Shown: positions 34,530 through 44,042, numbered from the stretch's first letter. The stretch: DNA of 64,000 nucleotides from JACMRP01 sp047302465 (GCF_047302465.1 NZ_CP178621.1:3348001-3412000); one strand, 5' to 3'. The notes: generated from the letters alone by a model not told the origin. Program-made: numbers and translations.

Positions 34530-36551
34530 CTATCGAGCGTTGGCCTGTTTTCCAGCAGGCTGAGCCTCTTCGGTCCCGATTAAATCCAGCAACACGTTGG
34601 TTGCTTCGTTCACATCCGGGCGCTTTAGGTACTCTTTGTTTTTCTGGTCTTTGTTGCCATAACGGGCAACTTTTTCTTTTTCCTTCTTAGTCTTAGTCTC
34701 GTTCTTATCTTTCAAAACTTCGCTAACTTTGATCATTTTGCCGCGAGCTTTCGCCTTTTTGATCTCGTCATCGATCTTTTTGAACTCTTCGCTTTTCTCA
34801 ACACGAGCTAAAGACTTCTCGCGAAGTGGTTTGATCCACTCTGGTTTCACCATCGACCAAGTTCCCGCGCCCTCTTTCACGTAAGCTTCCGGAGAAATAA
34901 ATGGTGCAATTTTTTGTGGAGGCAATGAGTAGTCCAAGAACTTCTCACCGATATCGTCCACGCTGTATGGGCCAGGCAATACGACGTCCGCTTCAACACC
35001 ACGGTGCTGAGTTGAGTTACCACCAGGAACAAAGAACATGCCCACTGTTACTTTCAAAGCACCCAAGTTGTTTGGCATTGGCAAGACAGATTGAACACTG
35101 CCTTTACCGAATGTGTGATCGCCACCGACAACAACGGCACGTTTGTAGTCTTGAAGAGTTCCCGCCACGATCTCAGATGCCGAAGCACTGATACGGCTAG
35201 TAAGAAGAACCAAAGGTCCCGCCCAGTCTACTGCTGGCTCTGTATCACTCAGAGTCTGCTCGCCACGGCTTGGATCTTTCGAAGACTGTTTTACTACGTT
35301 ACCTGTTTTAAAGAAAAGACCTGCGATTTTCACAGCGTCTTCAAGGCTACCACCACCGTTGTTGGACATATCCAACACCAAGCCATCCACTTTTTTCTCG
35401 TTCGCTTCTTTGATGATCTTCTTCAAATCAGCTGCAGAAGAACGACCACCACGGCGAGAGTCCGCGTAGAAAGATGGGAAGTTGATGATACCGATTTTCT
35501 TTTTCTTACCGTTGATTTCTTTGTCTTGGTAAATGATCGAAGCTGCTTCGTCTTCCAAGTTTACTTTTTCACGAGTCAAAGAAACATCCAGACGTTGTTT
35601 GCCTTCGCCCTTTTTACGCAAGATCGTTAAACGAACTTTCGTACCTTTAGGACCACGGATCTTTTTAACAACGTCTTTCAAATCCATGTCGATCACGTTA
35701 TCCATCACGCCTTTGTCTTGGCCGACAGCGATGATCTTATCTTGAGGCTCGATCAAACCAGATTTTGCAGCAGCTCCGCCTGGAACCAGTTGCTCAACCA
35801 CAGTAAAACCATCCTGAGAAGAAAGAGTCGCGCCGATACCTTCCAAAGACAAACGCATTTGGATTTCGAAGTCCTCTAAGCTGTCACGAGAGAAGAAGCT
35901 AGAATGTGGATCCAAAGCACGCGCAAAACTGTCCAAGTAGTCAGAGTACAAATCTGTGATTTTAGTTTCTTGCAAACGCTTCACAGCTCTGTCGTAGTTT
36001 TTGATAACGTTCTTTTTAGCTTCATCCATTTTCATATCCGTCGCTTGATAGTTCGCGATTTGGAAGTGGATGTATTTTTTCAAGAAGTCATTTGCTTCAT
36101 CAGCATTTTTTGGGAAAGCCTTCTTGTCTGGATCGAAAGTGAACTCTGTCTTGCCATCAAACTTGTAGTCTTTGCCCAAGAATTTTTTTGCAAAGTCCGC
36201 TCTCTCTTGTGCTCTCTTCACCATCAAAGCCTGAGTTTGCTCGAGGAAAGCACAGTCTTTATTTTTGGTTTTTTCAAAAAGACCATTCATCCAAGATTTG
36301 ATCTGATCAACGTCGGTCGAAAGCAAGTAGATCTTTGATGGATCCATACGCTTGATATATTGCTCGATAGTGTGATTCTGCAGCTCTGTATCGCGATTTG
36401 TGAAGCGAATGTGATTCGCCAAAAAGCCGCCTTCGATTGCACTCAAGTACCGGCACTCGAGATCATCTTTGCTTTGTGCGTGCGAAAAAGAGGTGAAAAA
36501 CAAAAAAGATCCTGCCAATAGAAGCCCGGAAATTCCTTTGAGTGAACTCAT
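34530..36551 (-). CDS. prc: Carboxy-terminal processing protease (Prc/Tsp-like, S41)
   Basis: The 673-aa periplasmic protease has a signal peptide (GLLLAGSFLFFTSFSHA), then an N-terminal helical domain of about 200 residues as in E. coli Prc. A PDZ domain (GIGATLSSQDGFTVVEQL, GGAAAKSGLIEPQDKIIAVG) and the S41 catalytic core follow. Catalytic Ser457 is in TSRISASASEIVAG and Lys483 in HTFGKGSVQ. GLVLDMSNNGGGSLEDA marks the core strand. It cleaves or trims envelope proteins at exposed C-termini. AGGAAGGA lies 5 nt before ATG 36551; a TTG in frame just upstream overlaps this site and is rejected. Monocistronic. Confidence 0.93.
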   Translation of the reverse strand: MSSLKGISGLLLAGSFLFFTSFSHAQSKDDLECRYLSAIEGGFLANHIRFTNRDTELQNHTIEQYIKRMDPSKIYLLSTDVDQIKSWMNGLFEKTKNKDCAFLEQTQALMVKRAQERADFAKKFLGKDYKFDGKTEFTFDPDKKAFPKNADEANDFLKKYIHFQIANYQATDMKMDEAKKNVIKNYDRAVKRLQETKITDLYSDYLDSFARALDPHSSFFSRDSLEDFEIQMRLSLEGIGATLSSQDGFTVVEQLVPGGAAAKSGLIEPQDKIIAVGQDKGVMDNVIDMDLKDVVKKIRGPKGTKVRLTILRKKGEGKQRLDVSLTREKVNLEDEAASIIYQDKEINGKKKKIGIINFPSFYADSRRGGRSSAADLKKIIKEANEKKVDGLVLDMSNNGGGSLEDAVKIAGLFFKTGNVVKQSSKDPSRGEQTLSDTEPAVDWAGPLVLLTSRISASASEIVAGTLQDYKRAVVVGGDHTFGKGSVQSVLPMPNNLGALKVTVGMFFVPGGNSTQHRGVEADVVLPGPYSVDDIGEKFLDYSLPPQKIAPFISPEAYVKEGAGTWSMVKPEWIKPLREKSLARVEKSEEFKKIDDEIKKAKARGKMIKVSEVLKDKNETKTKKEKEKVARYGNKDQKNKEYLKRPDVNEATNVLLDLIGTEEAQPAGKQANAR

Positions 36552-36662
36552 GTGTATCCTTCCTAACATTTGCCCATATGTGATCTTCCTAGAATAGCAA
36601 ATATCTAAGCGAGATCATTTAAATTATCGGCTAAACAAAGAAAAAGAAGAGGCGGCTATGCG

Positions 36663-37568
36663 TTAGGACTTATGTCTGTCGACATCAAAGAGTTTCAATT
36701 GATTTGCGAGTGAACCTTCACCGACTTTGGACTCGGCGCCTTGTTTGGTGATCTCATGCTTCACGAAGTTCCCATCATGAGTCGCAATGAGGAAGAAAGA
36801 CATCTCCGGATAGTCCGTTTTCAAACGAGTCATCTCTTCAGCGATCAGCTGAATATTCTTAGGGTCGTCATCGGACATTCCAAAACGGTGGTGCGCGCTA
36901 GGGCCATAAATTTCAAGAGCTTTTTCCACACTCGCGCGAATGGCTTTTTGTTTTAACTCGGCCGCACTCATCGTCAAATTCACATCGCCAAGAATATGGC
37001 GTGTAGGCTTGTGATTGACTGGAAACAAACTCAAATAGTTTGGCTCGTGAGGCAAGAACTGCTTATTTACAAACAGCTGAATTCCTTCGCGCAAAGTTTC
37101 TGGGTGATGCCCACGCGCGGTGATAACAGAAATCGGACGACGATTAAAAGTCGCATGATAAAAACACTGCCACGAAGGTCCCTTCCATTGAAAATCTGGA
37201 AAGCCCAAAGCCTCGGCCAAGTCTTCTACAAAAATTTGTTTTTTACCTTCGAGCTTTTGAACTTCATCGATGTGACGATCTCGAAAGTTACGATAAGTTC
37301 CAGTTTCGTCATCAAGGCGAATCTCATAATCCAAGTACGGACCTGATTGCCCGATCAGGGGATGAACTTTGGCGTACTCGCCGCTGCCCACTCTGAGCTC
37401 TTGCCCTGTGGTTTTATGGAAAAGAATCAATGGTGTAGATAGAAAAGCAATATTGTCGTCGAAATCAAAGAAATAGAAACTACGGCCCCCAAGATGATGA
37501 TTTCTATCTTTTTCCGGAGCACGCTGGATTCCTAATTCCAATTGCCCCTTATTGGGTCCTTTAGTCAT
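36663..37568 (-). CDS. HAD-superfamily hydrolase-like protein
   Basis: The 301-aa product has FFDFDDNIAF near residue 35, a HAD motif I (DxDx) with Asp in both positions, but DDN where DGT/DDT is usual. SVITARGHHPETL is motif II and GMSDDDPKNIQL is motif IV. The long insert between I and II is a cap region. It is likely a phosphatase or nuclease-type HAD, but substrate is unknown. ATG 37568 is chosen over an in-frame TTG two codons upstream because GAGG is 8 nt before it. It is 20 bp after the outer-membrane protein gene and is probably the third gene of a topA operon. Confidence 0.78.
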   Translation of the reverse strand: MTKGPNKGQLELGIQRAPEKDRNHHLGGRSFYFFDFDDNIAFLSTPLILFHKTTGQELRVGSGEYAKVHPLIGQSGPYLDYEIRLDDETGTYRNFRDRHIDEVQKLEGKKQIFVEDLAEALGFPDFQWKGPSWQCFYHATFNRRPISVITARGHHPETLREGIQLFVNKQFLPHEPNYLSLFPVNHKPTRHILGDVNLTMSAAELKQKAIRASVEKALEIYGPSAHHRFGMSDDDPKNIQLIAEEMTRLKTDYPEMSFFLIATHDGNFVKHEITKQGAESKVGEGSLANQLKLFDVDRHKS

Positions 37569-37588
37569 ACTCAAAACCTCAAGGTCGG

Positions 37589-38209
37589 CTAAAACACAAT
37601 TCCTAGAGAGACTGATGCACCGAAACCATTTTCGTTGGCCTTATTCATCTCATCCACATTAGCTTGGACGAGCGGGCCATAACTGCGATTAATATTGGGT
37701 TTTTGTATCATGAATCGATAGCCCACATCTAGGGTGAGTGAAAAAAACTCCTGGTAGATAGAGCGAAAAGCAACTGAAGGCAGCGCATACATCGAGTTGC
37801 CCTGATCGTATATACTTTGGACACCTGAGTTTTCGTAGGTTTTGCGTCCGCCATTCGCAAAATAGAGGTTTGCACCACCCGAAACCTGCCCATGGCAGTT
37901 AAAGGCAAAGAAGCACGTTGTCTTAGGCCAATTGTAGAAGAAATAGCGACCGCCGCCTGTAAAGAACCAGCCTAAAGAATCAATCCCGGTTCCGCCATTC
38001 CACTCCCAATAATCACTAAGAGCACTACGGTAGGTAATAGCGCTAGTCCCGCTCGAAGACGAGAAGCCTGTAAAGGTATAATCCAATCCCTGCCAGGCCT
38101 TTACTCGATGATTTTTCTTTGCTTCGGTCGCCGGATCAACCCAGCGAGCCTGACTGTAAGAGCCTAGGAACAATGAAAAAATAAAAACAGCGGTAAGAGC
38201 TTTTCTCAT
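37589..38209 (-). CDS. Small outer-membrane beta-barrel protein (probable)
   Basis: The 206-aa product has a signal peptide (LTAVFIFSLFLGSYSQA). It shows alternating aromatic and polar strands (GLDYTFTGFSS, GWFFTGGGRYFFYNW, FFSLTLDVGYRFM) and ends in Phe (SLGIVF), as beta-barrel proteins do for BAM recognition. Two Cys (TTCFFAFNCHG) may bond in a loop. Size fits an 8-strand barrel. No specific family. AAGGA precedes the ATG and it starts 9 bp after topA, so it is co-transcribed. Confidence 0.78.
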   Translation of the reverse strand: MRKALTAVFIFSLFLGSYSQARWVDPATEAKKNHRVKAWQGLDYTFTGFSSSSGTSAITYRSALSDYWEWNGGTGIDSLGWFFTGGGRYFFYNWPKTTCFFAFNCHGQVSGGANLYFANGGRKTYENSGVQSIYDQGNSMYALPSVAFRSIYQEFFSLTLDVGYRFMIQKPNINRSYGPLVQANVDEMNKANENGFGASVSLGIVF

Positions 38210-38218
38210 TCTTGATCC

Positions 38219-40900
38219 TTATTTTTTAGAAGCTTTTTTACGGGTCACAACCTTTGAAACCATTAACTGATCCGCTTTCGCTTTTGGGCTTTGAGCTTTC
38301 TTTGCCTTAGCAGCTTTCGGCGCTTTGGCTTTGGCAGCCTTCCCTTTTCCAGTCGTTCCCGCTTTGTCGTTAATTAACTCAATCGCCTGCTCAAGAGTCA
38401 CGGTTTCAACCGTCGCCCCTTCAGGCAAAGACACATTGGTTTTTCCGGATTTGATATACGGCCCATAAGGTCCGTTGAAAATCTGAATCACTTCTTCGGA
38501 GCCTGGATGAGTTCCCAAATCCTTCAGTGGAGCAGCTCTGCCACGACCTTTTTTCGGCGTGCTGAGCATCTCGAGAGCTCTCTCCAAAGTCATAGCAAAG
38601 ATCGTCTCGCCCTTAGGGATCGAGCGATAGTCACCATCGCAAACTACGAACGGACCAAAGCGACCAAGGCCGGCTTTGATATCTTTGCCGGTGCCTGGGT
38701 GAGTTCCCAAAGTTTTCGGCAAACTTAAAAGTTCCAAAGCGATTTCGAGGTTCACATCTTCAGGCTGCATGCCCGGAGGAAGTGAAGCTCTTTTTGGTTT
38801 GTCATTGTCTGGATCGACATCACCCAATTGCACATACGGACCATAACGACCGTTAAGTACATAAATTGGCAAATCAGTTTTAGGATCTTTGCCAAGAGCA
38901 TCCGCACCGTTGATTTTCTGATCAATCAACTTCTCAGCAATTTCCGGAGTGATATCTGCCGGAGATTCACTCTCTGGCAAAGAAGCACTGACGTCCTGAC
39001 CATCACGTTGAGTCGTCAGGTACGCACCGTAACGGCCCACGTGGAATTGGTATTTCTCCATACCTTCCAATTGAATCGTACGTGCATCTTCTGGATCGAT
39101 TTTTCCTTCTTGGTTTTCCACCTGCTCCTTCAATCCCTTTGGACCGAAGTAGATGGACTTCAAGTAATTCAAATGTTCCAAATCCCCATCAGCAATATTA
39201 TCCAGAGATTTTTCCATCTCAGAAGTGAATCCAAGATCCACGTACTGAGGCAAATAACGGCTTAAAAGTTTTGAAACCACCATCGCAGTAAAAGTCGGAA
39301 TCAAGGCCGTGCCTTGTTTGCGAACGTAACCACGATCAATGATAGTCCCGATAACAGAAGCGTATGTTGAAGGACGGCCGATGCCCTCTTTCTCCATCGT
39401 TTGAACAAGACTTGCCTCTGTGTAACGAGCTGGCGGCTTGGTTTCATGCGATGTTGGATCTGCTTTCAGGCATTTCACACTGTCTTTAGCTTTCAAAGCT
39501 GGCAGACGGATTTCGCGCTCTGACAATTCCGCTTCAGGATCATCACTGCCTTCGACGTAAGCGCGCAAGAATCCCGGGAACTCAATAGTCATACCCGAAG
39601 CTCCAAAGAGTGCGTCGCCCACTTGGATTTTAGCACTGACTTGCTTCTGACGAGCATCCACCATTTGGCTGGCGATCGTACGTTTCCAAATCATGTCGTA
39701 AAGTTTAAATTGAGTGCCTGTCAGACCCGTTTCGTCTGGATCGACAAACTGATTGCCCGCAGGACGAATTGCTTCATGGGCCTCTTGAGCGCCTTTGACT
39801 TTCTTCGCAGCATAGAAACGTGGTGCATCTGGAAGATACTCTTTACCGTACTTTCCTTGAATACAGCTGCGAGAAGCTGAAATCGCTTCGCTCGACAAGA
39901 ACGTTGAATCCGTTCTCATGTAAGTGATGAAACCTTGTTCGTAAAGTTTCTGCGCCACTTGCATGGTCTCGCGGGAACTCAGTCCCATTTTTCTGTTGGC
40001 TTCCTGTTGTAAAGTCGAAGTGATAAACGGAGCTGCTGGACGACGCGTAGTTGGTTTTTCCTCAACGTCAGTAACGGCCCATGCGCCTGACTTGATAGTG
40101 CCAACCAGGTCTTTAGCTTTTTTCTCGTCTAGAACTAGCACATCTTTTCCGGCAATCAGCTTGCCAGTTGTACCGTCAAAATCTTTTCCGGTCGCAACTC
40201 TTTGGCTTTTTACGTTTTGCAAACGGGCTTCAAAATCAACGCCGTCTTTTTGCAATTGCGCGAAAACACCCCAATAGCTGGAAGTCTTAAAACGAATGCG
40301 TTCATGTTCACGCTCGACGATCAAACGAACAGCAACGGATTGCACACGGCCTGCTGACAAACCGTAAGAAACCTTTTTCCAAAGAAGTGGAGAAATCGTG
40401 TAACCCACCAAACGATCCAAAACGCGGCGAGCTTCTTGAGCCTTCACCAAGTTGAAATCGATCTCGCGAGTGTCTTGCAGAGACTTTTGAATCGCATCCT
40501 TAGTAATCTCGTGGAACACCATGCGCTTTGTCGGAACTTTTGGTTTCAAAACTTCCAACAAGTGCCAGCTGATACTTTCCCCTTCGCGGTCTTCGTCCGT
40601 CGCGAGGTACAGCTCTGTGGCTTCTTCAAGTTTGTCTTTGAGATTCTTAACAACTTTGGTTTTGTCTTTTGGCACACAGTAAAGGGGCTCGAAGTTTTTA
40701 TCGACGTTTACGCCAAGCTGCGCCCACTTCTCTTTTTTTACCTTCTCAGGAATGTCCTTCGCGGATTTTGGCAAGTCGCGGATGTGTCCCATACAAGACT
40801 CAACCACATAGTCCTTACCAAGAAATTTACGAATGGTTTTTGCCTTGGTCGGAGACTCCACTACTACTAACTTGATACCATCTGCTGATTTCTTCGCCAT
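38219..40900 (-). CDS. topA: DNA topoisomerase I
   Basis: TopA relaxes negative supercoils by cutting one strand. The 893-aa product shows the Toprim domain (VVVESPTKAKTI; ATDEDREGE at 100-108), catalytic Tyr327 in FITYMRTDST, and SYGLSAGRVQSVA. After the core there are no Cys zinc fingers. Instead three TopA C-terminal repeats (VLNGRYGPYVQLG, GLGRFGPFVVCDG, FNGPYGPYIKSG) follow, then a Lys/Ala-rich tail of about 45 residues (KAAKAKAPKAAKAKKA) suited to binding DNA. ATG 40900 is chosen because AAGGTG is 5 nt upstream, rather than the in-frame ATG seven codons earlier. It heads an operon with the outer-membrane protein and HAD genes. The promoter is probably at 40938. Confidence 0.96.
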   Translation of the reverse strand: MAKKSADGIKLVVVESPTKAKTIRKFLGKDYVVESCMGHIRDLPKSAKDIPEKVKKEKWAQLGVNVDKNFEPLYCVPKDKTKVVKNLKDKLEEATELYLATDEDREGESISWHLLEVLKPKVPTKRMVFHEITKDAIQKSLQDTREIDFNLVKAQEARRVLDRLVGYTISPLLWKKVSYGLSAGRVQSVAVRLIVEREHERIRFKTSSYWGVFAQLQKDGVDFEARLQNVKSQRVATGKDFDGTTGKLIAGKDVLVLDEKKAKDLVGTIKSGAWAVTDVEEKPTTRRPAAPFITSTLQQEANRKMGLSSRETMQVAQKLYEQGFITYMRTDSTFLSSEAISASRSCIQGKYGKEYLPDAPRFYAAKKVKGAQEAHEAIRPAGNQFVDPDETGLTGTQFKLYDMIWKRTIASQMVDARQKQVSAKIQVGDALFGASGMTIEFPGFLRAYVEGSDDPEAELSEREIRLPALKAKDSVKCLKADPTSHETKPPARYTEASLVQTMEKEGIGRPSTYASVIGTIIDRGYVRKQGTALIPTFTAMVVSKLLSRYLPQYVDLGFTSEMEKSLDNIADGDLEHLNYLKSIYFGPKGLKEQVENQEGKIDPEDARTIQLEGMEKYQFHVGRYGAYLTTQRDGQDVSASLPESESPADITPEIAEKLIDQKINGADALGKDPKTDLPIYVLNGRYGPYVQLGDVDPDNDKPKRASLPPGMQPEDVNLEIALELLSLPKTLGTHPGTGKDIKAGLGRFGPFVVCDGDYRSIPKGETIFAMTLERALEMLSTPKKGRGRAAPLKDLGTHPGSEEVIQIFNGPYGPYIKSGKTNVSLPEGATVETVTLEQAIELINDKAGTTGKGKAAKAKAPKAAKAKKAQSPKAKADQLMVSKVVTRKKASKK

Positions 40901-40937
40901 TTTTACACCTTCATCAAACATGTGTAGGCAGTACTAA

Positions 40938-40943
40938 TATATA
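40938..40943 (-). promoter_or_regulatory. Likely -10 box of topA
   Basis: TATATA follows TTTGTC on the minus strand, the same lead-in as at 54011 and 20576. No good -35 is seen at 16-18 nt. Confidence 0.4.
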
Positions 40944-40992
40944 GACAAACCATGAGTTGAATTTTGAAACTGCGCAAGTACAAAAATTGACT

Positions 40993-41022
40993 TTGCGCTT
41001 CCTAACTAGCTCTGACTATAAT
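40993..41022 (+). promoter_or_regulatory. Promoter of the HAD-IIB gene (leaderless)
   Basis: TTGCGC (40993-40998), 18-nt spacer, perfect TATAAT (41017-41022). The ATG begins 7 nt after the last T, so transcription should start at or next to the A of the ATG. Confidence 0.65.
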
Positions 41023-41028
41023 CGAGTC

Positions 41029-41781
41029 ATGTCGCAAATTAAATTTTTACTCACAGATATCGACGATACTCTGACTGACGAAGGACTCTTAGGTCCTGAA
41101 GCCTACGAATCTCTGTGGAGTCTACATCGCGCAGGAGTCCACGTAATTCCGATTACTGGACGTCCAGCTGGGTGGTGCGAAATGATCGCGCGGCAGTGGC
41201 CTGTCAGCGGTGTTGTTGGCGAAAATGGTGGTTTCTATTTCCGATACCACAACAAAAAAATGCTCCGCCACTTCTTCTTCGATCAAAAAATTCAAAACGA
41301 AAACCGTGAAAAACTGAATAAGCTCGAAAAAGAAATCTTAAACCAAGTTCCTGGCTGCGCTTTGGCCAGCGATCAATTCTGTCGTTTGATGGATCTTGCC
41401 ATCGACTTCTGCGAAGACGTTCCCGCACTGCCAAAAGCATCTGTGCAAAAGATTGTCGATATCTTTCATCAGCATGGAGCTCAAGCCAAAGTCAGTTCGA
41501 TTCACGTGAATGGCTGGTTTGGCAGTTACGATAAACTTACGATGACTTTAAAAATGCTCGAAAAAGAATTCAGAATCAGCGCTGAAGAGGCCAAAAAAGT
41601 TTGTGCCTTCACCGGGGATTCTCCGAATGATGAACCCATGTTTGGTTACTTCCCACACTCTTATGCCGTCGCCAACATTCAAACTTTTTTGGCGGATATC
41701 AAACAAAAACCAACCCATATCGCCAAAGCACGGGGCGGTCTTGGTTTTGCTGAAATTGTTCGCGGTATTTTGGCTGGGTAA
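41029..41781 (+). CDS. HAD-IIB (Cof-like) phosphatase
   Basis: The 250-aa product carries HAD motif I LLTDIDDTLTDEG, motif II IPITGRPAG and motif IV CAFTGDSPNDEPMF, with a C2-type cap between. VVGENGGFY after motif II is typical of the Cof/sucrose-phosphate-phosphatase/mannosyl-3-phosphoglycerate-phosphatase group. A sugar phosphate is the likely substrate type. ATG 41029 is chosen because motif I starts 9 residues in. Upstream in-frame codons overlap the TATAAT box, and there is no Shine-Dalgarno. It diverges from topA. Confidence 0.88.
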   Translation: MSQIKFLLTDIDDTLTDEGLLGPEAYESLWSLHRAGVHVIPITGRPAGWCEMIARQWPVSGVVGENGGFYFRYHNKKMLRHFFFDQKIQNENREKLNKLEKEILNQVPGCALASDQFCRLMDLAIDFCEDVPALPKASVQKIVDIFHQHGAQAKVSSIHVNGWFGSYDKLTMTLKMLEKEFRISAEEAKKVCAFTGDSPNDEPMFGYFPHSYAVANIQTFLADIKQKPTHIAKARGGLGFAEIVRGILAG

Positions 41782-41876
41782 AACCTCTCCGACAAAGGTT
41801 AGATCTCCTATTTAAAAATCTGGACGAGGCCTTTTTAGAGCCGCGTTTTTTTTCTTTCTCGCATACAATGGGCATT

Positions 41877-42791
41877 ATGAGAAAACGGACCACCTCTGAT
41901 TCATCTGACTACAGTCATTCGCTCGGCGTTGTTGATGAATGCATTGAAACTTATATTCGTGAGTGTCGCCAGAAAGTAGATCCTTTCGTGGCGAACCACT
42001 TTTCTTTGCAAGAGGCCGTCGACGTTCAAAAAAAGTCCCTCGCGGCTGATTTGATTTTTTATCCTATCAACGCTCTTTGGTCGATCCCTTACGTATCTAC
42101 AAAAAAGACCGTTGAAACTCTCGATAAACTGGGGTGGGCAAAACTGAATCCCCTACTTGAGATCCTTCCCACTGGTTTTAAAACTCGTCCACAAAAAGAA
42201 ATCGAAAAATGGATCGAGGAAGAGCTCCTAGGGGGCCGTGAACCCCTCCTGCAGTCCTTAAAAACAAAGGCCAACCTCAACGACCTATTAACACCAGAAG
42301 AACTTTTACTTTTAGAAGGACAAATACAATCCGAAATCTCGAAAGAAGTCGACAAATACACTTCCAGCCAAGGTTTGATTTCAGATTTAGCAAGCTCTGT
42401 CGCGACTCTGGTGGTGGGACGTTACTACTTCGGCGACGACTCTATCGGCATTCTAGGAATGGGCAACCACATCGCCCGTAAGATGGCACGGGATCGAGCC
42501 GCAGATAATTTCTTTTTAGGGAAAGGCCTGGGATCTGCTTTCTATAAAGTCGTTCCCGTCGAACCTTCTCGCACTCAAATCTTCTGGGCCACCTTGGGAG
42601 TCGGACTCCTTTTAACTATTTTCAGTCTCGGCATCGCCATGATCAGCAATCCTCTTAGAAAAAAGTTGGGCCTCCACAACAAAAAGCTTCACCTTTTGCT
42701 GGATGGACTCGAAGAGAAAATATTTTTTCTGACCAGAAATGCGCTCAAGCGTTCCCAAAAGAAGGAACACACTCTCAAACAAGTCGACTAA
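41877..42791 (+). CDS. Unknown protein with one C-terminal transmembrane segment
   Basis: I do not recognise this 304-aa protein. It is polar and probably helical, with charged segments (QKEIEKWIEEELLGG; TPEELLLLEGQIQSEI). A Gly-rich region (VVGRYYFGDDSIGILGMG) and one strong hydrophobic segment near residue 240 (FWATLGVGLLLTIFSLGIAM) follow, then a basic tail. Start is uncertain: ATG 41868 and ATG 41877 are in frame and neither has a Shine-Dalgarno. TACAAT (41864-41869) sits 7 nt before 41877, so a leaderless mRNA starting at 41877 is the better fit. Its stop interlocks with that of the DoxX gene (CTAA). Confidence 0.7.
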   Translation: MRKRTTSDSSDYSHSLGVVDECIETYIRECRQKVDPFVANHFSLQEAVDVQKKSLAADLIFYPINALWSIPYVSTKKTVETLDKLGWAKLNPLLEILPTGFKTRPQKEIEKWIEEELLGGREPLLQSLKTKANLNDLLTPEELLLLEGQIQSEISKEVDKYTSSQGLISDLASSVATLVVGRYYFGDDSIGILGMGNHIARKMARDRAADNFFLGKGLGSAFYKVVPVEPSRTQIFWATLGVGLLLTIFSLGIAMISNPLRKKLGLHNKKLHLLLDGLEEKIFFLTRNALKRSQKKEHTLKQVD

Positions 42792-43240
42792 ATTTTTCCA
42801 GAGCCTGCGATCTTGCGATCCAAAGAGTAGGCTCCTCCTCCTCGCATCATCAACACCACAGTCATTGCAAGCACCAGCAAGTGATACTCGAACCCCTCAC
42901 CGCCTTGCTGCCCGGTCCAATTCATGAAAAATCCATTTGGCAGATGAACCATAAAGACCGCCCCCAACATCACGCAGGCAATACCAAACGCCGCAACACG
43001 GGTTAAAAGCCCGACGATCAAACCAAGTGAGCCCAAAAATTCCGCAAGAATTACCAGAATTGCAAAAACAGCGGGAACTCCCATTGTGCCAAAGAATCCT
43101 ACCGTGCCTGAGAAGCCTCCGCCGCCCCACCAGCCCAGCATCTTCTGCGCTCCGTGCGGGAACATAACAAGTCCCAAAACGACTCGTAAAATTAGTAGTG
43201 ACATGTCCCAGTCGGTTCTCATTATCTTTTTAAGCATCAT
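42788..43240 (-). CDS. DoxX-family membrane protein
   Basis: The 150-aa inner-membrane protein has four hydrophobic segments. It shows the DoxX hallmark at the first one (LLILRVVLGLVMFPHGAQKMLGWWGG), then a Gly/Phe-rich loop, AIVILAEFLG-like helix 2 (FAILVILAEFLGSLGLIVGL) and GIACVMLGAVFMVHLPNGFF. DoxX proteins are linked to redox or respiratory stress, but their reaction is unsettled. AGGAG lies 6 nt before ATG 43240. The leader contains a perfect 12-bp palindrome and a sequence able to pair with the ribosome site. Confidence 0.9.
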   Translation of the reverse strand: MMLKKIMRTDWDMSLLILRVVLGLVMFPHGAQKMLGWWGGGGFSGTVGFFGTMGVPAVFAILVILAEFLGSLGLIVGLLTRVAAFGIACVMLGAVFMVHLPNGFFMNWTGQQGGEGFEYHLLVLAMTVVLMMRGGGAYSLDRKIAGSGKI

Positions 43241-43246
43241 ACATTT

Positions 43247-43281
43247 CTCCTCGAAACGATTTAAGACGATCGTCTCCGAGG
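43247..43281 (-). promoter_or_regulatory. Nested inverted repeat at the DoxX start
   Basis: A 12-bp perfect palindrome AGACGATCGTCT (43264-43275) lies between CCTCG (43249-43253) and CGAGG (43277-43281). In RNA the outer arms would pair over the GAGGAG ribosome site; in DNA the palindrome could be a repressor operator. Confidence 0.5.
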
Positions 43282-43360
43282 AAAAAGATTATTCAAGATG
43301 TAATTAGACAAACGATGACAAAATAGTCCAGTCGCGCTGCCATACAGACAGAAGCTCAAG

Positions 43361-43366
43361 TACTCT
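43361..43366 (+). promoter_or_regulatory. Candidate -10 box, leaderless YkgJ gene
   Basis: TACTCT ends 6 nt before ATG 43373. CTGCCA, 18 nt upstream (43337-43342), could be the -35. No Shine-Dalgarno is present. Confidence 0.4.
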
Positions 43367-43372
43367 TCTTCT

Positions 43373-44029
43373 ATGACTTTAAATACCTTTCTCAAGACAC
43401 ATCCAAAAATCACCCGCTCACTGAGAAACTTTGTTAAAGATTATGAGCAGAAGTTAGATACCGACACCTTTTCTTCGTTCTTAGAAACCCTCGCGGAAGA
43501 AATCCGAAAGGCCGCTGAAGCATTTCAATCTATGCCAGCAGGCCCTGCGCGCGCCTTTAAATTGCAAGAACTTGTAGACCGCGAAATTGCTCAGCAGGGC
43601 GAAAACATCAAAGTCAGTTGTTTTAAAGGCTGCTCGGCTTGTTGTCATATGGAAGTCGAAGTCACAAGTGACGAGGCCGAGGCACTTGCAGATTTAGTTA
43701 CCCAGGGACACACGATCGATCGCGAGCGCTTGCAAAAACTAAGTCTTCGCGCCCTCCAAGATCGCAAGTGGAAAGAAGGCATGAAGAACTCAGAAAATCG
43801 CTGCGTTTTTTTGAGTACAGAAGGCTCTTGCAGCATTTATGAAAAACGCCCTGTGATGTGCCGCCGTCACTCAGTAACTTCGCCAGCGAAAAACTGCGAA
43901 GACTTCAATGCGGGTGTGACTCTGAGATATTTTCCAACTGTCGACTTACTTATTAGCGCTGCGAACACAGGCACCGACATGGAAGTAGGGCCCCTCGCAA
44001 AAATGCTGCAAATACGAATACAACGCTGA
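43373..44029 (+). CDS. YkgJ-family cysteine-cluster protein
   Basis: The 218-aa protein has the YkgJ/UPF0153 Cys pattern: SCFKGCSACCHMEVEVT, then NRCVFLSTEGSCSIYEKRPVMCRRH. These eight Cys, with the Arg/Pro between the later ones, are thought to bind a metal (Zn or Fe cluster). The role is not established. No signal peptide. The gene has no visible Shine-Dalgarno, and a -10-like box lies 6 nt before the ATG. Confidence 0.88.
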   Translation: MTLNTFLKTHPKITRSLRNFVKDYEQKLDTDTFSSFLETLAEEIRKAAEAFQSMPAGPARAFKLQELVDREIAQQGENIKVSCFKGCSACCHMEVEVTSDEAEALADLVTQGHTIDRERLQKLSLRALQDRKWKEGMKNSENRCVFLSTEGSCSIYEKRPVMCRRHSVTSPAKNCEDFNAGVTLRYFPTVDLLISAANTGTDMEVGPLAKMLQIRIQR

Positions 44030-44042
44030 AAAATTTGAGAAC

